NCBI GenBank assembly: GCA_903837555.1
Contig: CAILUV010000016.1
Span: 42,446 to 106,445, forward strand
From: an uncultured Alphaproteobacteria bacterium
GTDB taxonomy: Bacteria; Pseudomonadota; Alphaproteobacteria; Micropepsales; Micropepsaceae
Direction: 5' to 3'
DNA length: 64,000 bases
The stretch's first letter is position 1; each line of letters starts with the position of its first letter. Below the pieces are notes generated by a model. That model saw nothing but the letters and a program-made list of their open reading frames with translations. It was not told where the DNA came from and ran no database searches. Positions 26,307 to 35,858 of the stretch are shown in pieces. A program made the translations under genes and the position numbers.

Positions 26307-27889
26307 TTCAAGAATTCGCCGGCCAGCGCAGACCGGATCATCGCCGCCGTCTTGGCGCAGCCGAACAGCGCGGTGAACGAGCCGAAGCGCGGGCCTTCGG
26401 TCTGGCCCAGCAGCACTTCGTACAAGGCGCCAAACCAGGCCCGCAGCGGCTCGAAGCCATGAGCATTGCCGACCTCGTAGATCACGTCCTGCACGACCTT
26501 GCCATTGCGCTCGTCGCCCATCGCTTCGAGACGCGAAGCCAGATCTTCCAGCGCGGCGCGTTCCTTGTCGGTGGGCGCGCGGAAGGTTTTCGCCGGCTTC
26601 ACGAAATCTTCGTAGTAACGCAGCGCGAAACCGACCAGCTTTTCTAGGCCGGGATTGGCCTCAGGCGACGCGCCCGGCGCATAGGCGCGGATGAAGCCCC
26701 ACAGCACGTCGCGATTGTGCGCGTTGGAGGCCGACACCAGGTTCAGCAGCAGCGCGAAGCTGGCGGGATAGCGTTCATCGGGCACCTTGCCGCCATGAAT
26801 GTGCCACACCGGATTCTCCAGCCGCTGTTCCTCGGTGGTTTCGTTGGAGTGATAGGACTCCAGATAGGCGATGTATTCGTCCACAGCCTTGGGGATTACG
26901 TCGAAATAGAGCCGCTTGGCGGTGCGCGGCTTCTGGTACATGAACAGCGCCAAGCTTTCGGGCGAGCCATAGCTCAGCCATTGCTCGATCGTGATGCCAT
27001 TGCCCTTGGACTTGGAAATCTTCTGCCCGGTATCGTCCAAGAACAGCTCGAACATGTACTGCTCGGGCGGCAGGCCGCCGGCGATCCGGCAGATGGCGTC
27101 GTACAGCTTGGCGGATGTGAGATGGTCCTTGCCGTACATCTCGTAATCCACGCCCAGCGCCGCCCAGCGCATGCCCATGTCGGGCTTCCATTGCAGCTTG
27201 CAGTGACCGCCGGTGACCGGAACGGTTTCGTGTGAACCGTCTTCCTCGACATAGGTGATGGTGCCCGCCGCCACATCGTGGCTCACGACCTTGGCCAGCA
27301 GCACCTTGCCCGAACGCGGGCTGACCGGAAGGAACGGCGAATAGGTCTCCTGCCGCTCCTCGCCCAGCGTCGGCAGCATCACCGCCATCACCTTGTCGTA
27401 GTTGGCAAGAATCTTCAGCAGCGCCTGGTCAAAGCGTCCCGACTTGTAGGTCGCGGTCGAGGAATAGAATTCATAGCGAAAGCCGAACGTGTCCAGGAAG
27501 GCGCGCAGCCGCGCATTCATGTGATGGCCGAAGCTTTCATGGGTGCCGAACGGATCGGGGATCGAGGTCAGCGGCTTGCCCAGATTGGCCGCCAGCATTT
27601 CGGGTTGCGGCAGGTTGTCGGGCACTTTGCGCAGGCCATCCATGTCGTCGGAAAAGGCGATCAGGTGGGTGGGAATGTCCGACATGGTTTCAAAGGCATG
27701 GCGCACCCAGCTTGTGCGGGCGACCTCGCCGAAGGTGCCGATATGCGGCAGGCCCGAGGGACCATAGCCGGTTTCGAACAGCACGCCTTCGACCTTCTGG
27801 CCGGATTTTTTGCGGGCCTCGATGCGGGCCAGGAGCTTGCGGGCCTCCTCAAAAGGCCAGGCTTTTGCGGCAAGCGCCTGATCAGCCAT
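26303..27889 (-). CDS. lysS: Lysyl-tRNA synthetase, class I
   Basis: Attaches lysine to tRNA-Lys. This is the class I type found in archaea and many alphaproteobacteria, unrelated to the class II enzyme of E. coli. The 528-residue sequence has the HIGH-type motif [13 protein letters not shown] and the KMSKS-type motif [17 protein letters not shown] 27889 is chosen; an in-frame GTG at 27910 would add seven residues. It is the first gene of a run with the TPR and lipoprotein genes and diverges from the histidine kinase at 27979. Confidence 0.96.
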   Translation of the reverse strand: MADQALAAKAWPFEEARKLLARIEARKKSGQKVEGVLFETGYGPSGLPHIGTFGEVARTSWVRHAFETMSDIPTHLIAFSDDMDGLRKVPDNLPQPEMLAANLGKPLTSIPDPFGTHESFGHHMNARLRAFLDTFGFRYEFYSSTATYKSGRFDQALLKILANYDKVMAVMLPTLGEERQETYSPFLPVSPRSGKVLLAKVVSHDVAAGTITYVEEDGSHETVPVTGGHCKLQWKPDMGMRWAALGVDYEMYGKDHLTSAKLYDAICRIAGGLPPEQYMFELFLDDTGQKISKSKGNGITIEQWLSYGSPESLALFMYQKPRTAKRLYFDVIPKAVDEYIAYLESYHSNETTEEQRLENPVWHIHGGKVPDERYPASFALLLNLVSASNAHNRDVLWGFIRAYAPGASPEANPGLEKLVGFALRYYEDFVKPAKTFRAPTDKERAALEDLASRLEAMGDERNGKVVQDVIYEVGNAHGFEPLRAWFGALYEVLLGQTEGPRFGSFTALFGCAKTAAMIRSALAGEFLK

Positions 27890-27978
27890 GTTTTTCACAG
27901 ATAAATTCACTCTTCGTTAAGATGCGTTTAAGCGTTTCGAAAGGGCGCGAAAGCTAAGCTGGCGCAGGGATTTGCGCA

Positions 27979-28920
27979 ATGAGCTTGGACCAGCCGCCTC
28001 AGGAGAAAAGCGCCGACGCGGTGTTCGCCGGGCGTATCGATATCCTGTACGCGCTCGGCCGCCACTATCTCTCCCTGCCCTTCGCGGTTCTATGCGTGCC
28101 GGCCACCCTGTTCGCGGGCACCGAACCGGGCATCCTGCCGCTGATGCCGCTGCTGCTGCAGATGACGGTGGTGATCGCCGCCGAGCAGCTCACCACCGCC
28201 TACAAGAACCGCGCGCCCGGCAGCGACCCGCATTTCTGGGCGCGGCGCTACACGTTTGTGTCGGCTATTTCCGGCGCCACCTGGGGCGCGGCGGCGATGT
28301 TCTGGTTTGTCTGGGATTCCTTTCCCGCCCAGGCCTATCTGTGCCTGGCCTATCTGGGCATGGCGGCGACGGAGTTCATCGCCCGCTCCGCCCATCGCCC
28401 GGCCTATATCGCCCATACCCTCTTCGCGCTGGGGCCGCTGGTCGGCCTGCTGCTGTGGCAGGGCGGGCTGTACGCCACCATGGCCGCCATCCTGATCGTG
28501 CTGTTCGCCGCGGTGCTGACAAGCTATTGCCACGGCATGGCGCGCCTGCTGGATGAAAGCATTCACCTGCGCAACGAAAACGACGTGCTGATCGTGCGGC
28601 TGCAGAGCGAGAAGCTGGAAGCCATACAGGCGCGCGACAGCGCCCAGGCCAGCGCAATGGCCAAATCGTCCTTCATCGCCAACATCAGCCATGAACTGCG
28701 CACCCCGCTGAACGCGCTGCTGGGCATGGCGCAGCTTCTGGAACGCGCCGAGCTTCCCAAGCAGCAGGCCGATCATGTGAAGGTGATGCTGCAGGCAGGC
28801 AAAGGCCTGCAGACCCTGATCGACGATGTCATCGCGCTGACGCGGGACGATGACGACCAGCTGGAAGACGAGGATTGCGATCCGGTGCAGGCCGCGCGCG
28901 CCGTGGCGCGGCTGCTGTAA
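27979..28920 (+). CDS. Membrane histidine kinase, N-terminal part, ended by an in-frame TAA
   Basis: A 313-residue product with several membrane helices in residues about 30-190, a short coiled coil (HLRNENDVLIVRLQSEKLEA) and an HisKA domain with the phospho-acceptor motif FIANISHELRTPLNALLGMA. The TAA at 28918-28920 falls just before the ATP-binding domain, and the same frame continues without it to 30084. As it stands this product could not autophosphorylate. The change is most simply a C-to-T at a former CAA. Transcribed divergently from lysS. Confidence 0.75.
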   Translation: MSLDQPPQEKSADAVFAGRIDILYALGRHYLSLPFAVLCVPATLFAGTEPGILPLMPLLLQMTVVIAAEQLTTAYKNRAPGSDPHFWARRYTFVSAISGATWGAAAMFWFVWDSFPAQAYLCLAYLGMAATEFIARSAHRPAYIAHTLFALGPLVGLLLWQGGLYATMAAILIVLFAAVLTSYCHGMARLLDESIHLRNENDVLIVRLQSEKLEAIQARDSAQASAMAKSSFIANISHELRTPLNALLGMAQLLERAELPKQQADHVKVMLQAGKGLQTLIDDVIALTRDDDDQLEDEDCDPVQAARAVARLL

Positions 28921-30084
28921 CCGCGCGCCTGGGAGAAACGCCTGCACCTGACGCTCAGCGCCGGCAGCAACCTGCCGCGCGTCGCCGCCGATCCGCGCAA
29001 GGTGCGCCAGGCGCTCCTCAAGCTCACGGACAATGCCCTGAAATTCACCGAGCGCGGCCTGGTCGATATCCGCCTGGATATCACCGAAGATGGTCAGGGC
29101 GTGCGCTTCTGCGTCTCCGACACCGGGCTGGGCGTTTCGCCCGATGTCGAACATCTGCTGTTCAGCCCCTTCTCGCCCGGCGACGTTTCCTATGCGCGCA
29201 AGGAACAGGGCGCGGGCCTGGGCCTGGCAGTCGCCAAACGCGTGATTGAACAGGCGGGCGGCAGCATCGGCTTTGAATCGCGCCTGGGCGAAGGCGCGCA
29301 ATTCTACTTCATCCTGCCCGTTTCCGGTGTGGCGGCCAGCCCGGCGGCGGCGGGCGACTCCGAGGCCCAGCAGGCCGCGCCGGGCAAGCTGTCGCTGCTG
29401 CTGTTCCTGCGCACGCCCTCGGTGGGCGAAGCGCTGGCCCATCTGGTCGAGCCGTTCGGCAACACGGTGGCGCGCGCCACCAGCATGGCCGATGCGGTCG
29501 AACGTGCCGGCAAGGAAAATTTCGACGCGATCGTCACCGGCGCGAGCGATGCCGACATGATCGCCGCCGCGCCGGGCGTGCGCGCGCCGCTGATCGCGGT
29601 GCTGCTGCGCGGCGACCGCGCGCCTGCCGCCACCGATACCGTTCTGCGCTGGCCGGTGGAGGCCGACCAGTTCTACCAGGCGCTGAACGAAGTGTGCGGC
29701 GCCGAGCAGGCCGCCGAAAAGGAAAATGCCGAGATCGCGGCGATCGATCCGGTCGCCTTCAGCACGCTGGAAAAATCGGTGGGCGTGAAGACGCTGGTCG
29801 AAATCCTGCAATGCTACATCGTCACCGCCGAGCAGTTGACCAATGCGCTGTCGCAGGCCTGCGGTGAGGAAAAATGGGACGATGCGGCGCGGCTGGCGCA
29901 GGACATTGTGGGCGCGGCGGGCGGCCTGGGCCTGTCGGCCATCACCCAGGCGGCGCGCAACTTCGCCAGCGCCGCCCGCAATGGCGAGAATCGCCACGAA
30001 CTGCGCAACGCCGCCCAAATCGTGGTGGGCGAACATGTCCGCGCCCGACAGGCGCTGATCCATCTCTATCCTGATGTCGCATAA
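28921..30084 (+). pseudogene. Histidine kinase C-terminal part: HATPase, degenerate receiver and Hpt-like domain
   Basis: Continues the same frame after TAA: RVAADPRKVRQALLKLTDNA (N-box), FCVSDTGLGV (G1) and KEQGAGLGLAVAKRVIEQ (G2) form the ATPase domain. A receiver-like domain follows, in which the phospho-acceptor aspartate is replaced (FDAIVTGASD), then an Hpt-like domain in which the histidine of the usual AHxxKG motif is glutamine (LAQDIVGAAGGLG). The ATG at 29002 lies inside the ATPase domain and is an unlikely start. Together with the N-terminal part this would be a 702-residue hybrid kinase. Confidence 0.7.
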
Positions 30085-30127
30085 AGCATTGGGATTCTGA
30101 CGCCCCGCGCCGCATATTCGCCCGCTT

Positions 30128-32896
30128 ATGGCCGACTCCCTTTCCCACCTTGTTGCACTGGTTCCCGCCACGCCAGGCGCGGCGATCGCGCGCAGCGACG
30201 GCTCCGCCGAACGCGCCAATCCCCGCGCCGCCCGCGCATTGTTCGAAAGCGGCGATGTGCTGGTGGCCCATGCCGGGTTCGTGGCAGGGCGCTTGGGCAC
30301 CCGCAGCGAAACACCCCTGTTCGATGTGCTGGAATTTTTCGCCTTTGTGCGGCCCGGCATGCCGGCGATCCCCAGCGCGATGGGATTGGCACGGGCGCTG
30401 GGCCTGGCCGTGCCGCAAACGCCCGAAGCCTCCGCACAGACGCTGCACACCATCGCAGCCGCGTTGCTGCAGGAGGTGGCGGGATGGCCGCAGGATGTGC
30501 GCGATGGTCTTGCGCCGCTGGTCGGCACCATGGGCCGGGCAGGCTGGCGGTGGGCGCCGTTGCTGAAAGAGATCGTGGGCGAAGTCCCGCTTGGTTCGCC
30601 CATCGCGGGCCTGGAGGCCTGGCGCAGCCTGCCGCAATGGGAAGACGAAGCGCCGGTGGGACAACCCGGCTCGCAGCCCGTGGAACCGGCGGAAGCGCGC
30701 GCGCGATTGTCCAGGATGGTCGGCGTGACACGGCCCGAACAGGGCGCTTACGCGGATGCGGCAACATACGCGTTTGGGCCGCGCGAACAGGCGGGGCATC
30801 CGCGCATCGCGCTGGTGGAAGCGGGCACCGGCACCGGAAAGACGCTGGGCTATCTGGCGCCCGCCAGCCTGTGGGCCGAGAAGAATGGTCCGGGGCTGTG
30901 GATTTCGACCTACACCCGCAACCTGCAACGCCAAATCGTGCAGGAGATCGCGCATCTGTGGCCCGATCCCGTCGAGCGCGCGCAGAAGGCCGTGGTGCGC
31001 AAGGGCCGGGAAAACTATCTCTGCCTGCTGAATTTCGAGGAAGCCGCCAAGCGCACCGCGCTGGCGCCGGGCCAGCGCAGCATCGCGCTGGGGCTGATCG
31101 CGCGCTGGATCGGTTCACACACCGATGGCGACCTGTCGGGAGTAGGCTTCCCCGCTTTTCTCGCGGCGCACCTGCCGCTGTCCACTGTCACCGACCGGCG
31201 CGGCGAATGCATTTATGCCGCCTGTCCGCATTACCGCCTGTGCTTCATCGAACGCGCCATCCGGCGTGCCCGTCATGCCGACATCGTGGTGGCCAACCAT
31301 GCGCTGGTGATCGCGCAAGCGGCACAGGACTGGCTGGGCGTGGACGAAACCACCGACACGCCGCCGGAAGAAGACGGACGGCGGCTGCGCTATGTGTTCG
31401 ATGAGGGCCATCACCTGTTCGACGCTGCCGACAGCGGATTCTCCGCGCGGCTGACGGGGCGTGAGATGGCAGAGCTGCGCCGCTGGATTCGCGGTCCCGA
31501 GGGCCGCGCCCGCACCCGCATGCGCGGGCTGGAAGAACGGCTGAAAGACCTGATCGCCGATGACGAGACCGCGCAGCATGCGCTGGAAGACGCGGTGCAG
31601 GCCGCATCGGCGCTGGCCGGCGAAGGCTGGACGCAGCGGCTGGGCAATGGTCCGCGCGGCCCCGGCGAAGTGTTTCTCGCGCTGGCTTACAGCCATGTGC
31701 GCGCCCGCAGCCCGGATGCCGATACCTTCTATAGCCTCGAAGCCGAACCGCATCCGATGGGCGAGGATTTGCTGACGGCGGTGCGCGAACTGGCGCGCGG
31801 GCTCAAGCGCATTGCCGATCCGCTGGCCAATCTGGCGCGGCTGCTGCGCAAGAAGATGGACGACAAGGCCGCGAACCTGGAGCCTTATACAAAAGCGCGG
31901 CTGGGCGCGGCAGCGCGCGGCGTGGACCGGCGCGCCAAGATCATCCTGCCCGCCTGGATCCAGATGCTGGACACGCTGGAAACCGGCGAGATCGCGGACG
32001 AATTCGTCGACTGGTTCGAGCTGTCGCGCGAGGACGGGCGCGATGCCGATGTGGGCCTGGCGCGGCACTGGGTCGATCCCACCGTGCCGCTGGCGGGCGA
32101 AGTGCTGGAGGGTGCTCATGGCGCGCTGATCACCTCGGCCACTTTGCGCGACAATGGCGGCGAGGCCGATGACCATTGGGCCAGCGCCGAAGTGCGCACC
32201 GGCGCCGGCCATCTGCCGCTGCCCGCCAGGCGCGCCCATTTCGGATCGCCATTCCAGTACCAGGATCAGGCGCGCGTTTTCATCGTCACCGATGTGGCGC
32301 GCCGTGATCCGGCGGCACTGGCGGCAGCTTACCGCGAACTGTTCCTGGCGTCGGGCGGCGGCGCGCTGGGACTTTTCACGGCCGTGCGCGCGCTGAAAGA
32401 CGTCGCCAGCCGCATCACCGCCCCTTTGGCCGAACAAGGCCTGGCGCTGTACGCCCAGCATATCGACCGGCTCGACACCGGATCGCTGGTCGACCTGTTC
32501 CGCGCCGAGGAGAATGCCTGCCTTCTGGGAACCGACGCGCTGCGCGATGGTGTCGACGTGCCGGGCCGGTCTTTGCGGCTGGTGGTGTTCGACAAGGTGC
32601 CCTGGCCCAAGCCGACCATCCTGCATAAGGCGCGGCGGGTGCGGTTCGGCAAGGGCTATGACGACCTGCTGACCCGCTTCCGGCTCAAGCAGGCCTTCGG
32701 GCGGCTGATCCGGGGGCCGGAAGACCGGGGCTGTTTCGTGATCCTGGAAGGGGCCACCCCCAGCCGGCTTCTTCCCGCCTTTCCGCCAGATGCGCCGGTC
32801 AAACGCTGCGGATTGGCCGAAGCCATTGGGGATATCCGGGATTTCCTGGGGTCCCAAGCCGTGACCCACGCCCCCCCGCCGCTTATAACCGGCTGA
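30128..32896 (+). CDS. DinG/XPD-type ATP-dependent DNA helicase
   Basis: A 922-residue superfamily 2 helicase. Walker A is LVEAGTGTGKTLGYLAPAS near residue 235, the Walker B box is DEGHH, and motif VI is QAFGRLIRGPEDRG. Four cysteines (ENYLCLLNF, then GECIYAACPHYRLCF) are placed like the Fe-S cluster of XPD and DinG. An N-terminal domain of about 230 residues is specific to the alphaproteobacterial form. Such enzymes unwind R-loops and forked DNA. The stop overlaps the dCTP deaminase start (TGATG). Confidence 0.9.
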   Translation: MADSLSHLVALVPATPGAAIARSDGSAERANPRAARALFESGDVLVAHAGFVAGRLGTRSETPLFDVLEFFAFVRPGMPAIPSAMGLARALGLAVPQTPEASAQTLHTIAAALLQEVAGWPQDVRDGLAPLVGTMGRAGWRWAPLLKEIVGEVPLGSPIAGLEAWRSLPQWEDEAPVGQPGSQPVEPAEARARLSRMVGVTRPEQGAYADAATYAFGPREQAGHPRIALVEAGTGTGKTLGYLAPASLWAEKNGPGLWISTYTRNLQRQIVQEIAHLWPDPVERAQKAVVRKGRENYLCLLNFEEAAKRTALAPGQRSIALGLIARWIGSHTDGDLSGVGFPAFLAAHLPLSTVTDRRGECIYAACPHYRLCFIERAIRRARHADIVVANHALVIAQAAQDWLGVDETTDTPPEEDGRRLRYVFDEGHHLFDAADSGFSARLTGREMAELRRWIRGPEGRARTRMRGLEERLKDLIADDETAQHALEDAVQAASALAGEGWTQRLGNGPRGPGEVFLALAYSHVRARSPDADTFYSLEAEPHPMGEDLLTAVRELARGLKRIADPLANLARLLRKKMDDKAANLEPYTKARLGAAARGVDRRAKIILPAWIQMLDTLETGEIADEFVDWFELSREDGRDADVGLARHWVDPTVPLAGEVLEGAHGALITSATLRDNGGEADDHWASAEVRTGAGHLPLPARRAHFGSPFQYQDQARVFIVTDVARRDPAALAAAYRELFLASGGGALGLFTAVRALKDVASRITAPLAEQGLALYAQHIDRLDTGSLVDLFRAEENACLLGTDALRDGVDVPGRSLRLVVFDKVPWPKPTILHKARRVRFGKGYDDLLTRFRLKQAFGRLIRGPEDRGCFVILEGATPSRLLPAFPPDAPVKRCGLAEAIGDIRDFLGSQAVTHAPPPLITG

Positions 32897-34050
32897 TGGC
32901 CGCCACAATCGAGACCCTCACCCCACTCACGCCTTCTGGCGACGAATCCTACGGCCGATTCTCGACCGGCATCCTGCCCAGCCATGTGCTGAAGCGGCTG
33001 TTCGATCAGGGCCGCGAGATCACGGCCAGTGAACCCTTCGCGCCGGGCCAGATCCAGCCCGCCAGCATCGACCTGCGGCTGGGACCGGTGGCGTACCGGG
33101 TGCGGGCCAGTTTCCTGCCCGGGCCGAACGCCACCGTCGAAGAACGCCTCAAGTCGGTCTTCATGCATGAGGTCGAGATCACGCACGGCGCGGTGCTGGA
33201 AGCAGGCTGCGTCTATATCGTGCCGCTCCTGGAACGCGCCGAATTCTCGGCCCGCATTTCGGGCGGCGCCAATCCCAAAAGCTCCACCGGGCGCATCGAC
33301 GTCTTCACGCGCCTGATCACCGATTACGCGCCGTCCTTCGACCGGGTCGAGCCGGGCTATCGCGGGCCGCTCTACGCCGAAATCTGCCCGCAGACTTTTC
33401 CGGTGCTGGTGCGCAAGGGATCGCGGCTCAATCAATTGCGCATCCGCCACGGCTCGCCGCAATCCAGCGACACCGCGCTGCGCCGCCTGCACGAACAGGT
33501 GCCGCTGGTGCAGGACGAACCCAACATCGACAACGGCCTGGCGCTTTCGATCGACCTCAAGGGCAGCGCCGACTCGGGGCTGCGCATCGGCTTTCGCGCC
33601 AAGAAGCACACCGGCCTGATCGACGTCGACAAGGTCGGCCTGCTCGATCCGGCGGATTACTGGGAACCGATCCAGGCCAATGCGCGCGGCGACATGGTGC
33701 TGGACCCCGACGAATTCTACATCCTGGTGAGCCGTGAGCAGGTGGCGATCCCACCCGACCATGCCGCCGAAATGGTGCCGTTCAATCCGCTGGTGGGCGA
33801 ATTTCGCGTGCATTATGCGGGCTTCTTCGATCCGGGTTTCGGGTATGCCCCCGGCAAACCGCCATCGGCGCGCGGCGTGCTGGAAGTGCGCTCGCGCGAG
33901 GTGCCTTTCATCCTGGAACATGGCCAGATCATCGGGCGACTGGTGTTTGAACGGCTGACCGACCCGCCGCCCGAAGGCTATGGCGCGGGACTGGGATCCA
34001 ACTATCAGGGCCAGGGCCTGAAGCTGTCGAAGCATTTCAAAGCGCCTTGA
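32896..34050 (+). CDS. dcd: 2'-Deoxycytidine 5'-triphosphate deaminase (long form)
   Basis: Deaminates dCTP to dUTP, the precursor route for dTTP. At 384 residues it is about twice the size of E. coli Dcd and matches the long alphaproteobacterial version in which two dUTPase-fold halves are joined. Blocks include GILPSHVLKRLF, IQPASIDLRLG, ARISGGANPKSSTGRID, and in the second half IDNGLALSIDL and FNPLVGEFRVHYAGFFDPG. It overlaps the helicase gene, so nucleotide supply and DNA repair are transcribed together. A structured intergenic region follows. Confidence 0.9.
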   Translation: MAATIETLTPLTPSGDESYGRFSTGILPSHVLKRLFDQGREITASEPFAPGQIQPASIDLRLGPVAYRVRASFLPGPNATVEERLKSVFMHEVEITHGAVLEAGCVYIVPLLERAEFSARISGGANPKSSTGRIDVFTRLITDYAPSFDRVEPGYRGPLYAEICPQTFPVLVRKGSRLNQLRIRHGSPQSSDTALRRLHEQVPLVQDEPNIDNGLALSIDLKGSADSGLRIGFRAKKHTGLIDVDKVGLLDPADYWEPIQANARGDMVLDPDEFYILVSREQVAIPPDHAAEMVPFNPLVGEFRVHYAGFFDPGFGYAPGKPPSARGVLEVRSREVPFILEHGQIIGRLVFERLTDPPPEGYGAGLGSNYQGQGLKLSKHFKAP

Positions 34051-34059
34051 CCCACTGTC

Positions 34060-34313
34060 AGTCGTGCAACGTGGGAACTCGTCGCAACAATTGTTGCGCA
34101 AAGTCCACACGCGTGGCCCAAAGCACCGCAGGGGCTGGCAAAACCGTTGCGCATACCGGTGGCTTGGGCACATTTGGCGCACTGCAGATGGACGGTTTGG
34201 GGAAACCCTGCAGCAGTTGGTTCCGGGCCTGGGCCTTGAGACCAAATGTCCAATTTGAAGGGGGCAGTGTGAGGCGGCTACGGCGCGAGATGTGCCGGCC
34301 GCCTCATGTTTTT
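34060..34313 (+). ncRNA. Candidate structured RNA ending in an intrinsic terminator
   Basis: The 307-base gap after dcd contains no supported gene but many inverted repeats: a perfect 16-base palindrome CGCAACAATTGTTGCG (34083-34098), a long stem GCCCAAAGCACCG (34116-34128) with CGGTGGCTTGGGC (34157-34169; 11 of 13 pairs), a small GGTTT/AAACC hairpin near 34196, and a terminator at 34271-34313 more than 200 bases after the dcd stop. This is the layout of an independent small RNA or a long structured 3' UTR. I see no 6S, tmRNA, SRP or RNase P signature. The 5' end is a guess. Confidence 0.4.
34271..34313 (+). terminator. Rho-independent terminator in the gap after dcd
   Basis: GAGGCGGC (34271-34278) pairs with GCCGCCTC (34298-34305), with an inner CGGC/GCCG pair, followed by ATGTTTTTG. 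The spacing from dcd suggests it ends an intergenic RNA or a long 3' UTR. Confidence 0.7.
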
Positions 34314-34357
34314 GTGCCTTGCACTCGTTTTTTGAACCGCTTCGCGGTTCGGGGCCC

Positions 34358-34762
34358 ATGATCCTGACCACAGACCGCCTGACCTTGCGCCCGCAGGAGA
34401 TCGGCGATGCGTCTGCTCTGTCCGCCATTCTCAGCGATGGCGAAGCGATGCGTTTCTGGAGCCGCCCGGCCATCACGCGCCTGGCGGTGGTCGAAGACCT
34501 GGTGCGCGAACAGCAGGACGCGATGACCAGCGGCCTCTGCCGTTACTGGACCGTCGAGGAAAAGGGCGATGTCATCGGCAGCGTCGATCTCAGCCTGATT
34601 GAAAACGCCAGCGCCGAACTGGGCTTCCTGCTGCGCCGCGACCGCTGGGGTTATGGTATCGCCACGGAAGCCACGCGCGCGGTGATCGCCCAGGCCTTCG
34701 GGCCGTTGCAGCTCAGGCGGCTGGCGGCGGTGGCGCAGATGGGGAACTTTGCCGCCCGGCGG
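34358..34762 (+). pseudogene. GNAT N-acetyltransferase, C-terminus lost
   Basis: The first 135 residues are a RimJ/RimL-type GNAT domain: MILTTDRLTLRPQEIGDASA, then VIGSVDLSLI, ELGFLLRRDRWGYGIATEA (acetyl-CoA loop) and PLQLRRLAAVAQMGNFAARR. The expected following motif (xVLEKxGF) is absent. The frame instead runs on as low-complexity Arg/Ala sequence into the region antisense to the histidine kinase, with no stop until 35314. Another frame briefly reads RRLFDVQGHATFPIFADGVW, which may be the displaced end. The gene is therefore probably frame-disrupted or truncated. Confidence 0.55.
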
Positions 34763-34834
34763 GAAGGCCGCGGCGCTCGCGGAACGGCGGCGGCGACGGC
34801 GTGGCGGCGGCAGGCGGCTTTTCGATGTGCAGGG

Positions 34835-35707
34835 TCATGCGACGTTTCCGATTTTCGCGGACGGGGTTTGGGAGGCAGCCTGCGCCCTGGGCAGGGTCAC
34901 CACCGCCGTGGTGCCGGCGCCCGGCTGGCTGTCGAGATAGAGGTTGCCGCCATGCAGCTTGGCGATGCCCATGGCAAGCGGCAGACCCAGACCGGCGCCT
35001 TCCTGGGTGCGGGCCAGATGGCCTTGCACCTGCGCGAAGGGTTTGAGCGCCAGCACGATCTGTTCATGGGTCATGCCGGCGCCGGTATCGGCGATGGCGA
35101 TGGTGACGCCGCCATCCTTCACGGCCTTGGCCATCACCAGGATGCGCCCCTTAAGGTCCGTGAACTTGCTGGCGTTGGACAGAAGATTGGCGAAGAGCTG
35201 TCGCAACCGCTTGGTGTCGCCGCTGATGGCGGGAAGATTTTTCTCCAGCCGCAGATCGACCGGCTGCTGCTTGGCGGCGAAGAGCGGCCGAGCATTCTCC
35301 ACCGCGATCTCTAGCACTTCGTCGATATAGACGGGCGCGGTGTCGAGCGTGAAGCTGCCCGATTCCAGGCGTGACATGTCCAGCACGTCCGATACCACGT
35401 TCAGCAACCGGCGTCCGGCATTGGCGATATGCTCGGCATAGTCGCTGGATTCCTGCGGCGAGGTCGCGCCGGGTTGGCGCATCAAATCCGAGAATCCGAT
35501 GATGGCGTTAAGCGGGGTGCGCAGCTCATGGCTCATGGTCGACAGAAAGGCCGACTTGGAGCGTGAGTTGAGCTCGGCTTCGGCGCGGGCGGCGCGGATG
35601 GCGCGCTCGGTATATTTGCGCAACTGCATCTCGCCAAAGGTATCGGAGTACCTGGCAAGCAGTCCGCTGGCTTTGCGCGCGCGCGCGGGGTGGCCGCGAA
35701 GGGCCAT
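34835..35707 (-). CDS. Soluble histidine kinase (PleC/DivJ-like core)
   Basis: A 290-residue kinase without membrane segments or a recognisable sensor domain. The HisKA motif is FLSTMSHELRTPLNAIIGFSD (histidine near residue 60). The ATPase domain follows with LRQLFANLLSNASKF (N-box), IAIADTGAGMTHEQ (G1) and RTQEGAGLGLPLAMGIAKLH (G2). The first 45 residues may form a coiled coil. The H-box resembles the PleC/DivJ/PdhS group, but no response regulator gene is adjacent. Its 3' end meets the damaged GNAT gene. Confidence 0.85.
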   Translation of the reverse strand: MALRGHPARARKASGLLARYSDTFGEMQLRKYTERAIRAARAEAELNSRSKSAFLSTMSHELRTPLNAIIGFSDLMRQPGATSPQESSDYAEHIANAGRRLLNVVSDVLDMSRLESGSFTLDTAPVYIDEVLEIAVENARPLFAAKQQPVDLRLEKNLPAISGDTKRLRQLFANLLSNASKFTDLKGRILVMAKAVKDGGVTIAIADTGAGMTHEQIVLALKPFAQVQGHLARTQEGAGLGLPLAMGIAKLHGGNLYLDSQPGAGTTAVVTLPRAQAASQTPSAKIGNVA

Positions 35708-35858
35708 GGGGATGCGTCCCGTGAAATCAGCCTAAACCTAGGCTCCCAGCCCTTTGAAGACCGTTAACGGGCCGACAATTGGTCAGGCCCGGCCTGCTGG
35801 GCAGCCCCCGGAAAGCGCGGTAAAGCTGGGGAAATTGGGGCCAAGAAGGGGACAGGCC

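Noticed and set aside
28090..30603. A long minus-strand open frame opposite the histidine kinase
   Set aside because: Composition is His/Arg/Gln-rich without motifs; the plus strand encodes recognisable kinase and helicase sequence in the same DNA.
34334..34350. GAACCGC-TTC-GCGGTTC hairpin before the GNAT start, considered as terminator
   Set aside because: No T-run follows on either strand; the T-run precedes the hairpin on plus. It may only shape the leader of the GNAT transcript.
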